The notes under the pieces: generated by a model
The model's input: only the letters and a program-made list of their open reading frames with translations
Told to the model about the DNA's origin: nothing
Database searches by the model: none
In this document: positions 34,990 through 49,720 of the stretch, in pieces
Numbering within the stretch: position 1 is the stretch's first letter
Layout of the letters: every line of letters begins with the position of its first letter
Assembly (NCBI GenBank): GCA_030068075.1
Contig: CM057826.1
Location: 61,415,312 to 61,479,311 of the forward strand
DNA length: 64,000 nt
DNA from: Paguma larvata
Taxonomy: Eukaryota; Chordata; Mammalia; Carnivora; Viverridae
Direction of reading: 5' to 3'
Program-made: the position numbers and the translations under genes

Positions 34990-35520
34990 AGAAAATACGA
35001 CAGCCTTTGCTCTCAAAATGCGCATAATCCAGGGAGAAAGATAGAGAAGCAAGGAGGTTACTTCATGACAGCAAGGTAAGCCCTTGGAAAGAAATAAGAG
35101 AAGTAGAGGCGGGAAGAAGGTACCTAGGAAGGCCTTCGGCAAGTACGGCCTACTGAATCTTAAAAGATCGGGTAAACAAAAGCAGCAGGGAAGGGTGTTC
35201 CACGCAGAAGGAACAGCGTGTGCAAAGGCATAAAAGCCAAGAAAGGGCTTCGTACACAACACAGACTGTACGAAGTTCAGAACGTCTTGTAGGAACGGTG
35301 CTGGGGGTGGGGGGGCAATAGACGAGGCTGCAGAGGCCACCAGGGGCCTGACGACAAAGCGCATTGCACGAGCTCGACTGTTTTTGCCTGAAAGTGATGG
35401 GGAGTCATTGAAGAATACGGAGTAAGGGCATAACCGTCATATTTACATTTTGTAAACATCACTCCGTCAGCATTCTGACAGCAAAGAGAATGGAGGTTTG
35501 GGAAACGTGTCATGGGAAAC
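34990..35520 (+). repeat. Unnamed old dispersed repeat
   Basis: CACGCAGAAGGAACAGCGTG, GTGCAAAGGCATAAAAGCCA and AAGTGATGGGGAGTCATTGA belong to the same mammal-wide family as the element at 6980-8200. Family name not assigned. Confidence 0.5.
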
Positions 35521-35679
35521 CTACCAGACTCGTGTTTTGTCCAAGATGGATCTCACCTCCCGTATCGTCCAGCTGAAATAATATCTCAGAAATCCTCTCC
35601 CCTAACCCCGTTATCACAGAGATGAAAACACATCTTTTCAAGGGAGGTAAAGTAGTTTACCCAAACTACTGATCTTTAA

Positions 35680-35882
35680 AATTTTTTTGAAGTTTATTTA
35701 TTTATTTTGAGAGAGCGCGTGCACACGGGAGGAGCAGAGAAAGAGGGAAACAGAGAAAGAGAGAGAGGATCCCAAGCAGGCTCCGCACCATCGTAGTGCA
35801 GAGCCAGACATGGGGCTCGAACTCACCAACCGTGGAGATCATGATCTGAGCTGAAATCAAGAGCGAGCCACGCAGACACCCC
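35680..35882 (-). mobile_element. Feliform SINE
   Basis: Reverse copy, diverged at its head (GAGCCACGCAGACACCCC). It is the last SINE before the SINE-free stretch around DRD1. Confidence 0.9.
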
Positions 35883-38644
35883 TAAAAAAATGTTAAACAA
35901 AATTTAAAAACTCTGCCCCTCGATTCAGTCCTCTAGCTTCCACCACCACCTGCCACTTGGCTAGCACTTCTGCTAGGTGGGCTCACTCCTGCAGCCGGAA
36001 TTCAGGAAGATCCTCTCTGCCGGCTAAAAACATTTACCAGTTTCGAGAGCTAGTAGGATGTCTATTCTACGAACACGAAAAAGAATTTCAGTGGTTTTGT
36101 ACATGGTCGCGTCGTGATTAAAAAGTTAAGCCCTTTTAAACCAGAGATTATTCTTGAGCTTCTAATACTCTTTGAATTACAACTTCCAAATCTTGAATGA
36201 TGTAACAGTCTAAAGTCCAAATGCTGCCTTTTTTTTTTTTTTTTTAATTCTATACATCGCATCGAAGTTACTTAACAGGACAGACGATAAGATGGCTAGA
36301 TTGGCCTGGCAACGAAATCTTAGAGGGGTTCCCTGTGCTATAATCCCCCCCATCCCTCAATCCTCTATAAAAATAAACAGGTTGATTATGTCAGGTTTCT
36401 ATCCAGGGAATCACAAAGAAACCTACGAGGTGCATCTCATCTACATAATACTACAATCCCGGGATCCGCCGGGTTAGTCCCTTCAAATGACCACAGTAAT
36501 CAGATGGTGCAGAGCACCAGGTCCCAGTTTTAACAGCCTGGAGAAAACCAGCCGTCCGCTCACTATTTCTGTAATGAATTTTGCCAGGTAAGTAGATCTC
36601 ACAGACAAAAACACCACGGATAGGTTTCTTCAGTCAGCAACTCGTGAGAAATTAAGGCAATTGTCCTCGCCACGCAGATATTAAAAGCTGCCTGCTTCTG
36701 GAAGACCAGAGAAGCACAGCGACCTAGAATAGTGTCTGGGAGAATCCCAGACCACAGTTTCCATTTGCTTCGAGCAGACGTGCAAGAAGACAAATGAAAA
36801 GCAGGTGCATTGTTACCAACGCAATCAATAGCGTCATTAACCCCTTCGAAGGAGGGATCCTGTCAAGAATCAGTGAGCCTTACGGACATTAGCTTCATTT
36901 AAACCCTCGTGAGAACCTGCGTGTTTACTTCCGTGTTACAAATGGGCGAGTAGGCTCAGAGAGGTTCAGATGTCCGTTTACTCTCACGCAGCTTGGAAGC
37001 GGAAGCCGCAAGGTGAACCCGGGTCTGTCTGAAGCGCAGCCCGTGTTTTCTGCCTTCCAGGCCCCCCGTGTGTGAACTGGCTCCCGGAGGGCGGGGCGAT
37101 CGAGGTGAACTACCGCGGGTACGAGCTGGGGCGGGAGTCGCGACGGAGCCCCCAGAGAGTGAGAATTCCGAAAATCCCTGAAGTTGGATTACATATCCAT
37201 TTGTTTTGGGGGGTCGATCCCTCCACTGAAGAAGCCGATGCACAGGTTTTGTTCCTCCCATGTAATTAATCAAGACACGGAAGTCTCGGAGACTTTGACT
37301 TTGCCCCCCCCTACACACACACACACCCGTCCCCATCTACCCACTGAAGCCCAGGGCTCAGTCCTCCTTCCGTAAGACTTCCTGTTGTCCCATCACCAGC
37401 AAAAGCCCTGCCTCTGTGTGACCAGGAAAGGCATCTTCTTAGAAAGAAAGGGAAAAGGAATACCTTTTCTAAATGGTCTCTATCTTGCTAAAAAGTGCCT
37501 CACATCTAGTTAGCACTGCGAAGCCTTATCACCTTAGCTACCAATGACCTGAAAAATCATGCTGTTATTTTGCTTTTCTGGTTGTCCGTGAAATTCTCTC
37601 AGAGATTCTGTCAGTGAAACCCGTCCTTGAGAAGATACTTTGATCAATCCTGCGTGCCAGGATCTCCAAGTACAGTCTCCTCCACGGTGCTCTGGGGTTT
37701 ACGGTTCTGCAATGCAGTTCCTAGACATAGCGTGTATTTTTCACTCTGCGAGTGAAATAGAGAGTGATGGCTTTTGTGCCGGGCTCCACTGGTTGGACAG
37801 CGACAACCCTGAGGATCACGGTCGGCGCTGCTGCACTATTAATTAAGGAACAGAATTAAACTGCAAAGAGCAAAGCTAGCCAGGAAGCCAGGAAGCCGCA
37901 AGAAGAGGCATCTTGCTTCATGGGTGTTCATTCCAGATATGTTCATTACATGCCAAAGCCTGGGGAAGGCAAATATGGAATTTAAAAAGGCACCATCTGT
38001 TGTGTGATGTGCCGAATTATAAACTTAACCCTTAATTTCTACATCCCCCTGCTGTTCGGGTGTTCTCCTTCTTCAGGATAGGGGAAAAAAAAAAAAAAAA
38101 AAACCACTAAGCAGGTTTAGCAGGATCGAGAGATATGCTCTGGAAGATATTTTGATAAGCCCGACATCACAACCTGTATGTTTTCTCCAGAAAGAAATTC
38201 TCATTATGTTGTCCTCTTAAAACAAACACTACCCATAAATACAGTTGCGTAAGCCGAGGGTCCACGTGACCCCCCGCAAGCCACAGTTTCTTCTGTGATT
38301 TTTATGTTCCTTCATATCCCTGGGCTCTTGGAAAGCAAAAAGCAGAGAGTTTAGAAAGCCTTCAAATCTGTGCAACGAAAAACAGAGTAGGGAAGAGAGT
38401 TTCTTTTTAAAAAATGTTTCAAAGACAGAAACACAAACAAGAGGAGATGTCCAGATCAAAAAACGTGTCCTGTTTAAATATTCAAAAGCCACAGGTGGCA
38501 TACATAACGGGAGAAATTTCCATTAAAAAGAAAAACCAAAGTAAGGCGATCCTCAGAAATGCCCCTGTTTTCTTACTCGGAGGTCTGAAACAGCCTAGTT
38601 TTTCCAACACGCTTAACAAACGCGACACAGCTCATTCAGGGATG
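35883..38644. other. Intergenic 3' of DRD1, no SINE
   Basis: Only a MIR relic (36895-37060) is recognised. The 37830-37890 part (CACTATTAATTAAGGAACAG) is repeat-poor. Short frames have no recognisable products. Confidence 0.45.
36895..37060 (-). repeat. MIR SINE relic
   Basis: ACAAATGGGCGAGTAGGCTC and the following AGAGAGGTTCAGATGTCC are a reverse-orientation MIR core. Confidence 0.65.
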
Positions 38645-40389
38645 ATTTGAGTTCACAAAATAATTTTATTATATGTAAGAAAGCATACAGGCGAGAAAAT
38701 GAAGAAACATTCACAAGGCATAAATAACACAGACCTGATGCAGGAAGTCTTGTTCAGTACATTTCTTTCTCCTTACCCATGCCATCTAAATGTTAGGTAA
38801 ATCGCTCATCAACACTACTTTGTAAACATTTCCAAGGAATCCTCTTGAAACGCCCCCCCGCCCCACCCATGAATGAGTATCTGGCTCTTTAAGAGAGACT
38901 TCCTGATACTTTTTATACAGTTGAGATGATGAGCTAGGAACTTGATTCCAAAGCACAGAGAGGGAGCTAGCATTGGCCAAAAGAGATACCGACGGCTTTG
39001 GGGCACTTCACACATCCCACGAGAAGGGGGTCTCCTGTTTTTCCCACCAAGAGGAATGTCTAACTTGAGGACGATAATGAGGCACTATTCGTTAGTTAGT
39101 TAGTACACTATTAACAGCGAGACTTAAAAATAAAATCAATTCTCAATTCAGAGTAAAAGCACGACAAAAAAAACCACCCCACCGAGTGGTGTGATCTGAC
39201 CGGGTAAAATGGAGAATGCAGGTTCTGACCTTTGTCCATTGGCGGGACTGCTGTAACACAAGAGTGTATGTCTTCACTACACGTATGTAACTAGGACGGC
39301 AACTGGTTTGGTTCGGAAAAGCTGACACTGAACCTCTGAGAAGAGACGCAGAGGGCCGTTATTTTACATAAATACAAAGTGGCACATACTTGTATGACCA
39401 CCTCAGATCAGAGATTTCAAGTCAGGCTCTTCTTCGGCTGGCTTTTACGAAAGTTACTTACAGAACTACAAACCATTCTCCTGGGAAAGTCTGTGTCATG
39501 TAAAAAAAAAGCTGAACACCACAGGAGCTATGCCTTTTGCAGTGTTTCCAAAATCTTTCTAGAAGAAAAAAAAAAAACATTCACAGCATTCGTCAATTCT
39601 CACCTCGTATTTATTTATGCCAATGAATTTTAAGGAATTATGACAACTTCGTTTCCTAGCAGTCTTTGCCGGGGTGCTGGAAGTGAGCATTTAGAATCTC
39701 AGAGAGTTTCTGTGTTTATTTCATTGGCCAATAAGGTACCAGTTAGATGGAAGAGTAAGGTTTTGGAGAACTCATCAGTTTATCCTATGACATATGATAA
39801 ATATAGATTTACTATAATAAATTAAAAATAGCCACATAATATAATAAATAAATAAAACCAATATCAACAAAGCATCTCTCCAGCTTGGAAAAAAAAAATC
39901 CCATTCCTACCATAAGGCTTAATTATGTTTCAGAAATAGTTTATGAAGGCATGCACCTACCTTTACAATCTGAAAACTCTGCTGGGACCAATGTTAGCAC
40001 CTGTTTGTACACAGCAAACTCAACCCTTCTCATGTCCTTCCTGGAAAGGATTAATGTTTTTAAGCGATGCCGTTCCTCGTTGATTCTTTGCCCTATATTT
40101 TAAGTCCTAAGATAAGAACCAGTTTCTAAAAATAATGTCGGAGCCAAAGACACGTCCCGGCGAGCGTTCGCGTCACTTACGTCCCTCTTTGATGCACTGT
40201 GAACGACACGGAAAACACACTGGAATGTATTTTAAAATAGAGTTAGTTGTGTGTCGAGGGAAAGCAGCAGAGGGGGGGCTTGCCTGGCGTCTCGGGGTCT
40301 TACCACACCTTAGTTTCCATGACAGCAAGCCACTGAAAATCTCCTCCAGCCTTCGGGGTGAGCCCGTGGAGCAGGACTGAGCTCAGAGT
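38645..40389 (-). other. DRD1: DRD1 3' untranslated region
   Basis: This follows the TGA stop at 40390-40392 and runs to an inferred cleavage point about 20 bases past the AATAAA at 38665-38670. Its length of about 1.7 kb fits a long DRD1 3'UTR. It is AT-rich, has several other minus-strand AATAAA words (near 39611 and 39718) that could serve as earlier sites, and contains no SINE. Plus-strand frames of 60-85 codons inside it have no recognisable product. The end point is inferred, not seen. Confidence 0.65.
38665..38670 (-). terminator. DRD1: Probable DRD1 polyadenylation signal
   Basis: A minus-strand AATAAA is followed within 15 bases by a T- and TG-containing stretch (TTATTTTGTGAAC). It is the most distal good signal before the sequence loses UTR-like character. 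Alternative signals lie upstream in the 3'UTR, so usage is not proven. Confidence 0.5.
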
Positions 40390-42230
<1,841 letters not shown>

Positions 42231-42329
42231 CTAAAAAGCAAAAGGAAAGCAAAGGTCGTTTTCCAAGACTTGAGCAGATCGCAGCCTGACCCATCCCACC
42301 CCCGGTTCAACTCCGTGCGAGCCACCTAC
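42231..42329 (-). other. DRD1: Short DRD1 5'UTR intron (99 bp)
   Basis: On the minus strand the donor reads CAAG|GTAGGT (exon ends at 42330) and the acceptor reads CTTTTTAG|GGTGC (exon resumes at 42230). The 99-base interval matches the position and very small size of the only human DRD1 intron (about 116 bp by recall). No other GT...AG pair here fits as well. Confidence 0.8.
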
Positions 42330-42790
42330 CTTGCCCTGAGGTTGTGTCTCTACAAAGCCCCCGGAGCTCCGACAGCCGGCTTCGCTGGGCGCCGCAGCTC
42401 CACCACACGCGGGAGGCGCGCAGGAGTCCCGCCCGGCGCGCGCAGCCAGGGTCTGGCTCCTGCTGCGCAAAAATCGCGGGGCCGGTTCGGAAAATGACCC
42501 CAGACCAGGAGCCCCCCGAGCCGGCGCTGCGCTACCTCCCCAGCGGCCAGAGATCGTTCAAGCCAATGACACCCGGGAAAAGGGCTCCCGGGCGTTCGGC
42601 TCCTCCTAGAGAGAGGGCACCTCCGCGGCTAGTCACTTGGGCAGCTTCTTTTCCTCGCCGCCTTCCTCCCGGAGCCGAGCGCCCGGGCGCCCCTCGGGTG
42701 GCCTCTGGCCCCTCAGGGGCAGGGCTCTGCGCCTCTCCACCGCACTGTCCGCTACCTCCCGGGAGCTCGTGGGAACACCAGGCAAAGACA
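42330..42790 (-). other. DRD1: DRD1 non-coding exon 1
   Basis: The 3' boundary is set by the splice donor. The 5' end is an estimate from the human transcription start, about 1.06 kb upstream of the ATG, because no TATA box marks it. The stretch is GC- and CpG-rich. Plus- and minus-strand open frames over it reflect stop-poor GC-rich sequence, not coding. Confidence 0.55.
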
Positions 42791-43560
42791 GCGGAGCTGG
42801 CACCGGAGGGCGCACGGGCCAGCCGGGTTCCCGCGGGGCACAGCCCACCCCGCCCCCGCGTCCCCTCCCCTGCCCTGGGGGCGGGCTTCGCTTGACAGGC
42901 AGAGTTGCAGGGCGACAGCCTGCACGTGGTTCCCTGGCTGATGCCGCGGGCGAAACGGGGCGGGGGACGCCCAGGTGAGCGCTCCCACGCCCTGGGTTAC
43001 CTGCCAACCCCCGGACCCCCGGACCCCCGGGCAGCACGCGACAGGGCCCGCGTGACAGATCCCTGTGTTAGAACCTCAGTTAAGCCCGGGTCTCCAGAAA
43101 GCGAAGCTCGGCCCGACATCCACTGGGGACGACTCCAAGCCCTTCCCAAAGACCGACGCAAGCAGGGACCCTGCCCACTCCCCCACGCATGCCAAGCCCT
43201 GCAACAGCCCGCTTCCGTCCGATCAGCGTCTCCAAGTGTCCCCCAACTAGGGTGAGGGGTGCCCCGCCGGCGCCAGCACTCACCGTTCCGAGAGGGCTCC
43301 GCGCAGCGGCGCGCCTGGCAGGTGCGCTCCGCTGCGCCCCGAGGGCGCTCACTTCGGGCTCCGCCCCAGCAGCGGGCGCGTCGCGGGCTGCGGTCAACGC
43401 CGGACTGCAGCCTGTGCCCCGCGCCGGCGAGCGCCCCAACCCCGGCGCCGCGAGCTCAGCGGGCCCGGCGCGCCCTCTGGCGGCGGCGGCGGGCAACCCA
43501 AGGCCCGGCTGCGCCCTCGCAGGTACAGACCTCACCCGCACCCCGGAATTCGCGCGGCAC
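42330..43560 (-). promoter_or_regulatory. DRD1: CpG-rich TATA-less DRD1 promoter region
   Basis: This is the strongest CpG-dense block in the window. It covers exon 1 and about 750 bases beyond the estimated start. GC boxes are visible at 42848-42857 (CCCCGCCCCC) and 42877-42886 (GGGGGCGGGC), 60-90 bases upstream of the estimated start. No TATA or CCAAT box stands in a fixed position, in keeping with the published TATA-less, Sp1-driven human DRD1 promoter. No second gene start pointing the other way is evident. Confidence 0.75.
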
Positions 43561-45658
43561 CCGCACTCGGATCACCTCCTCGACCATGCCTCCCGGAATC
43601 TGGAAAAGGGGAATCGCACTATTCCTCGTTCAGGAGTCATTCTGCTTGAAATATCCCCCAAAATTGATAAGGGTGAAAAATTCCTTTTGTTGGCACTGCA
43701 TTCACTGAATCGATACATTCTCCCGAGCACTCGCGAGGTGCCAAGAGCAAGGCGATAGGGTTAGCAAGACGCAACCCTTATTCTCAAGGAGACCGGAGAG
43801 AACCGGCATTGACCGAGCAGCCTCTGTGTCCCGGGTCCACGCCTTGTGTTGTTTGCCGCTTAAAACAGCCCCTCCTCGGAGGCCCGCTCGCCTCCGCTTT
43901 GCCCAAGCGGAGAATGGGGTTCAGAAAGGTGTTCAAAGTTACAAGGCTGGGGAAGGTGCTGGCTGCCTGACTCCCACCTGCGTGCTCTTTTCTCTTATGC
44001 GTCACTGCCTACCGGGAGCTCGGAGGCTAGGGCCAGAGCCAACAAACTAAATCAGTAATTCCCCCCGGGTCTAAAATAGAGCACAGGATGGAGGCAAGAG
44101 GGCCTAGTGGAGAAGGATCTCCCCAGCTGCGTCCCAGCTGCCCTGGACAATGCGTCGCAGGTCAGACTCGGAGCCGATTGTACATAAATGACGCCATCGC
44201 CGTGCCTTCCTGTGCTGGGGATTTGCGTGTCAGACGGCCTGGCTTCCCGCCCTCACCTCGCCACTGCTGGCTGGGTGTGCGCCCTCTCTCTTTTCCCCAA
44301 GCTTGGTTTCTTCCTCCTTAACACGGTGATGACAGGGCAGGATAGTTCTAAGTACTAAATGAGATGATGTTTACCGAGGGCTTGGTCCTGAGCCTAGGAG
44401 CTAGCCGCTCAGCCCTCCCCGGGCAGAAATCCCTGAGGGCTCATTAGAAAACCAAGAGCTGGCACCGCACTGGAAGCTACAATTTTCTCTGCAAAAATCC
44501 AGAACCTAAGTAATAATTCCATTCAATTAACCAGTATCGCCTGCACCTTGGCTTTAAATGAAAGGACCGTACTCCCGACACAGTCTTGTGCCCCCACCCT
44601 CGGCCTCGCTGTCACACACAGGGACACTATGAGCCACAAGTCGAGGTCACAGACACAATTTAGCCCCACCCATGCCCTCAAAACCACATTCTTGTAGAGA
44701 CTTAAGCCATGCTTCACGTAATACTTCCAGATCGTTTTCCTTAAAGCAATCGTTCCTCTTCCCTTCCCTTTTACTGCTAAGTCCAAATGACAGGAGACGC
44801 TTCTGATTCTCGATGGTCATGTGAGCTTGAACATAGAACTTTCACATTCTAACCACCCCAGGCTGAAATGTTTCTAATACATTCAACCTGGGAATACACA
44901 CACACGCGTAGGAAAAATTCAGCATTAGCCCCGGAAACCTGGAAAGAGCGGGGTCCTTTTTCCATGATAAAGGGGAGATGGGGTTGGACTAGGGGGGGAC
45001 ATCCCTGGCATTTTCCATATGCGAAGACATCTCCAAAAGAACATACCACCAAGAGAGGGGTAACGGAGGTCAGGATAAGGTCAATTCGAGGAGGAAAATT
45101 TCTGTCTGATGATTGCTCTTCAGAAGCACCTCCAACGCCCAAGTCCTCCCAGAGCCAATAACCCCAGCAAGGATTTTTAAAATAAGGACGACAAACCACA
45201 ACCGGAACACGGGGCGGGGGAGGCGGCTCATCTAAATAAAGCCCAGTGGCGACAGGTCAGGTTTCAGGTGGCTTCACATTTCATGAAATACCAGTTCCAT
45301 GGCCAAAAAATATTTGATAGGAAATTTACCTACTACCCCAAACCTCGTTCAAATGGCATTCAGAACATACTCCTTCCTGTCCTCATTTCTCCCAAGCGAG
45401 GCAGCTGCTCCAGGAAAAGAAAAAAAAATCGCTCTGTCTTTGCTTGAAAAATCCCTTAAATTCTTTCCAAAGTAGCCCACACTGACCTTTGTCGTTTTCT
45501 CTCCACTCATTCACCCCACAGGTCTAGGTGGTCAAATCGACACACAGCGCTGCTAGGTGGTTGAGAGGTATTTCTCATCTACAAGCAAATGTGTGTGGTT
45601 TTCAGTCTCAAGGCAGCAAATCTCCTCCTTACCCGTAATATACAAAAAAAAAGCTCAG
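43561..45658. other. Intergenic 5' of DRD1, mostly repeat-poor
   Basis: Apart from a MIR at 44205-44400, no repeats or genes are recognised. It may hold upstream regulatory DNA for DRD1, but no specific site can be named. Confidence 0.45.
44205..44400 (+). repeat. MIR SINE relic
   Basis: GTGTCAGACGGCCTGGCTTC, GCTGGCTGGGTGTGCGCCCT and TAAATGAGATGATGTTTACC are successive MIR blocks. Confidence 0.75.
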
Positions 45659-45850
45659 GGGGCGCCTGGGTGGCTCAGTAAGTTGCTCAGGTCATGACCT
45701 CACAGCTCGTGGGTTCGAACTCCGCCTTGCGCTCTGTGCTGACAGCTCAGAGCCTGGAGCCTGCTTGGGTTTCTAGATCTCCATCTCTCTCTCTGCCCCT
45801 CCCTTGCTCGCACTCTGTTTCTCTCTCAAAAATAAAACGTTAAAAAAATT
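45659..45850 (+). mobile_element. Feliform SINE with internal deletion
   Basis: GGGGCGCCTGGGTGGCTCAG is followed directly by TAAGTTGCTCAGGTCATGAC; about 20 consensus bases (the CGGTTAAGCGTCC part) are missing. Confidence 0.95.
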
Positions 45851-47154
45851 TATAGAGAAAAGGAGTTCAGGAACCCAGCTCCAGAAGGAAGGACTCCCCA
45901 AGAGGGTGATTTTATTTCTTGTCACCAGGAAAACAAGAGGGCCGAACCACTTCTTCCGATTCCGAGACAAATACCTGAGCTCTCCTCCTGGCGGACTTAG
46001 TTCACCGATTTTTGAACCCGATTGCCAAGGGAGCAGGAAAGAGTAACATGTAGCTGAACTCTCCTGCTTTTCTTTCACTTTGCAGAGTGTGAATTTCAGA
46101 GGAGCTTACAGTTTGGCTAGAGATTTGGACTTTTTTCCCATTTTTTTTTTCTCTTGAAGCCAAAGTGAAACAAAGGCTTCCGTTTTGTTCTATAAAAATC
46201 TCCCCCACCAACCTCAAGAACACGAATATGAATGCAAGCAGGTATTAGCACTGGATCGCGCTGAGAACGTAAACCCAGACACAAAAGCACCTTTATTTCC
46301 CAAATTGGCACGTCTTTGAAGCTCTGCTTTGATTTATGCACTGCAGGAAGGAGGAAGTTAAAATGATGCTTTTAAACAAATTTTTATTTAGAGTTCGTAA
46401 AAGTAAATCAATACAAAAGGCACGTTATCTATCGCGGGGGTGTCTCCAGCTCATAAAAGAATAAATGAAACGACGGAACCGTCAGGTATAACAAATGATA
46501 AATTGGGAAGGCTTGAGGGTTGCTAACGCTGGTTTTGTACCAAAAATGATTGGTTATAATGTCAATGAAAAAAGGAATACTAAAGCTTGGCTGGCCTTGA
46601 CTAAGTAACTAGAATGCTTGTTTTCAACGGGAAATAGAGCATCTCTGAAATTCCTAGTCCCGTGTCAAATTTTCTACTCCTGCAGTTACTACACAATTCA
46701 AAAATCGACACTATTAAAAATTTTTAAATCGACGCATAGTACTTTGCGTCATGCTTGAGATGCAGCTCAGTACACTCTTTTGTGCTGTCGCTACATATGT
46801 TTGTGGTCCCCTTCCTCCCCTTCTTCTTTTTCTGTCTTCTTTAAGCTTAACTGAATAGTTTTGAAGATTTTAGTTTACCTCCTGCGTTGCCCTATGCCCT
46901 GTAATCCTTTGTCATTTTCATGGTTGCTTTAGAGTGACATCGTATATATGGTAAGAGTTTTATGATGCAATTTATAGGATATATAGCATGTATCTATATA
47001 AGGCATAGTGTATACAAATATATATGATATATACTGTGTATCCATAGAGGGTACATATCTATATCTTAGATCATGTATCTTTTCCAAAGCCTATCTTCAA
47101 GTGATAAGATATCATTTCACCTACAGTTAAGATTCCATGCCTCTCCTGGCAGTC
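45851..47154. other. Intergenic, AT-rich, no gene
   Basis: No recognised gene. 46380-46720 is repeat-poor and AT-rich. 46930-47060 has TATA-rich simple sequence. Confidence 0.45.
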
Positions 47155-47410
47155 TTTTTTTTTTTTAAGGTTTATTTTTTTAAAAAGGTTTATTTATTTT
47201 TGAGAGAGACAGAGAGAGACAGAGACAGAGACAGAGAGACAGAGCACGAGCAGGAGAGGGGCAGGGAGGGGTGGGGGACAGAATCCGAAGCGGGCTCCAG
47301 GCTCTGAGCTGTCAGCACAGAGCCGGATGTGGGGCTCGAACTCAGGAACGGCGAGATCATGACCTGAGCCGAAGTCAGACGTTCCACCCAGCAAGCCACC
47401 CAGGCACCCC
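47155..47410 (-). mobile_element. Feliform SINE
   Basis: Reverse copy with a duplicated tail word (AAGGTTTATTTTTT twice) and an expanded GAGACAGA tract; ends CACCCAGGCACCCC. Confidence 0.94.
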
Positions 47411-47892
47411 TCCCCTTTATGCCATTGTCTTACATGTTACTTCTGTACATGATATAAACCCCACAATACACCATCGTTTTTCTTTAACCAGCCAATTCTC
47501 TCATTAAGGGAGTTAAATAATAGGAAGAAAATGTCTTACACACCCGCATACATTTCTGATGCTCTTCATATTCTTTTGTGTCGACTCCTACTTTCATTTG
47601 GTATCATCTCTCCTGCTTGCAGGACGGCCTGGTGGTGCTGGTCGGCTGGTGACTGATGCTTTCAGCCTTTGTATCTCTGAAAAGTCTTTATTTTCTCTTC
47701 ATTTTTGAGAGAGATCTTTGTTCAGGTTAGAATTCTAGACTGGCAGAGGTTTCCTGTTAGGGCTTTAAGAGGTTGGCCCCCTGTCTTCTTACTTGCATTG
47801 TTTCCAGTGAGAAGTCTGCTATTACCTGTACCCGTCTGTGTCCGTCTCTACCTAACACATTACCTCTGGGGACTTATAAGAATCTTTTTCTT

Positions 47893-48112
47893 AGGACGCC
47901 TGGGGGGCTCAGTTGGTTAAGCATCTGACTTCAGCCCAGGTCATGATCCCGTGCTTTGTGGGTTCGAGCCCTGTGTCGGGCTCTGTGCTGACAGCTCAGC
48001 TTGGAGCCTGGAGCCTGCTTAAGATTCTATTTCTCCATCTCTCTCTGCCCCTCCCCTGCTCACACTCTGTCTCTCTGTCTCCCAAAAGTAAATATTAAAA
48101 AAAAAATTTTTT
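47893..48112 (+). mobile_element. Feliform SINE with 15-bp target duplication
   Basis: Starts GGACGCCTGGGGGGCTCAGT. AAGA.TCTTTTTCTT flanks it at 47878-47892 and 48113-48127 with one difference. Nested in the L1 relic. Confidence 0.96.
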
Positions 48113-48824
48113 AAGATTCTTTTTCTTTATCGCTGGTTCTGATTAATTTACTCAAGAGGTATGTTCATGCAGTTTTCTTCAAACTCTTGGCGTATTGGGG
48201 ATTTCTCGAGTTTCTTAGATCTGCAGGTTTAGTTTTTGTGTAATTTGGAAACCTTGGGGCTATTATTTCTTCAAATATTTTTTCTGTCTTCCCCCCTTTT
48301 CTTTCTCTTTTTCAGGTTCTGCAATTACCCGTATATTGGACATAGGTATGAGGTTGGCATACAACTCATTAATGTTATTCTCTTTTATTTTCCCTTAGTA
48401 TTTCATTTTGGATCGTTTCTATTGCTATGTCTTTAAGTTCACTCCTTTTTTTGTCTTTAATGTCTGATCTGTCGTTAATCTCATCCAGTGTATTTTTCAT
48501 CTCACATTTGTAGTTTTGTAGTTTCCATTTCTATTAGTTCGTTTTGCATCTTTTTTACTTCTCCCATGCTCCTACTTAACTTTCTGACTCTACGAAATAT
48601 GGTTCTAACTATGATCCCAACTTCTATGTCAGTTCAATTGATTGCTTTTTTCCCTCACTTTGGGTTGTAATTTTCTAATTCTTTCCACGCTTGGTAATTT
48701 TTGATTGGATGCTACATACTGTGAATTCTATCTGGTTGGGTGCTAACTAGGTTTTTTAATACTCCTACAAATATTCCTGAGCTTTGCTCTGGAACACATT
48801 TATACTTAAGAACAGTTTGATCCT

Positions 48825-49041
48825 GGGGTGCCTGGGTGGCTCAGTTGGTTAAGCGTCCGACTTCAGCTCAGGTCATGATCTCCTGGTTTGTGAGTTCAAG
48901 CCCCACATCAGACTATGTGCTGACAGCTTGGAGCCTGCTTCAGATTCTGGGCCTCCCTCTCTCTCTCTGCTCCTGCTCCACTCATGCTCTGTCTCTCTCA
49001 AAAATAAATAATAAAAACATTTTTAAAAATTAAAAAAAAAA
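48825..49041 (+). mobile_element. Feliform SINE with perfect 17-bp target duplication
   Basis: Starts GGGGTGCCTGGGTGGCTCAG. AAGAACAGTTTGATCCT occurs identically at 48808-48824 and 49042-49058. Nested in the L1 relic. Confidence 0.98.
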
Positions 49042-49720
49042 AAGAACAGTTTGATCCTTTCAGGCATTGCTTTTAAGGCTGGTTAGATAGAACCAGGGCA
49101 GAATTTAGTCCAGGGCTAATTCTTTTCCAAGACTGAGGTAAGATTCTTTTGTGAACTTACCACACACCTTATGAATTTTGAGGTTTTCCAGTCTGATTGG
49201 TGGGAACAAGTATTGCTCCTGGCCCTATACGAGTTCCAGATATGGTTCCTTATAATCTTCACGCTCCTGTTTCCTCATATCGTGCACTGATAGGTTGTCT
49301 GCTGAATGCTCAAAAGGACTCTGAAGGTAACTGGAGCTCGCTCTTTCTCTCTCTCTCTCTGTCTCTTTCTCTGCATGTCCCTCCGCTCCAGCAGTCTGTT
49401 CTACAACCTCTAGATCCTTTAGATGCCTTGCTCCCCCTGGACTCACAAGTCTGTCTCTTCAACTCAAGGAGTCCACCAGACTCCACCTGTGTTTGCCCCG
49501 CCCCGCGTCCCGCCCCGCGCCCCAGGCCATGGCCTGGAAATCCCCTTGAGTCAGTAAGCAAGGGTGGTCATAGGGCTCACCTTATTTGTTTTCCATCTCT
49601 CCGGGGGGTCACTGTCCTTGTTGCCTGCTGTCTGCTGTCTTGAAAACCATTGTTTTGTATATTCTGCCCATTTTATTGGTTGTTTCAGATGGCAGGATCA
49701 ATCCAGGCCCTGTTACTCCA

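Larger units (their letters stand above)
47560..49720 (-). mobile_element. Old L1-type LINE relic (antisense), split by two SINEs
   Basis: Antisense blocks such as TTATTTCTTCAAATATTTTT, GGTTCTGCAATTACCCGTAT, TTTTTGATTGGATGCTACAT and, after the second SINE, CCAGGGCTAATTCTTTTCCA match a long mammalian LINE relic in order. No frame is intact. The family name is uncertain. Confidence 0.65.

Noticed and set aside
37072..37269. Frame with LHIHLFWGV, slightly like the carbonic anhydrase active-site strand
   Set aside because: Too short, wrong spacing of histidines and no flanking homology; a chance match.
42344..43758. Several overlapping frames of 110-190 codons in the CpG-rich block
   Set aside because: GC-rich DNA lacks stops; the frames overlap on both strands, are Pro/Arg/Ala-rich and cover the DRD1 promoter and exon 1.
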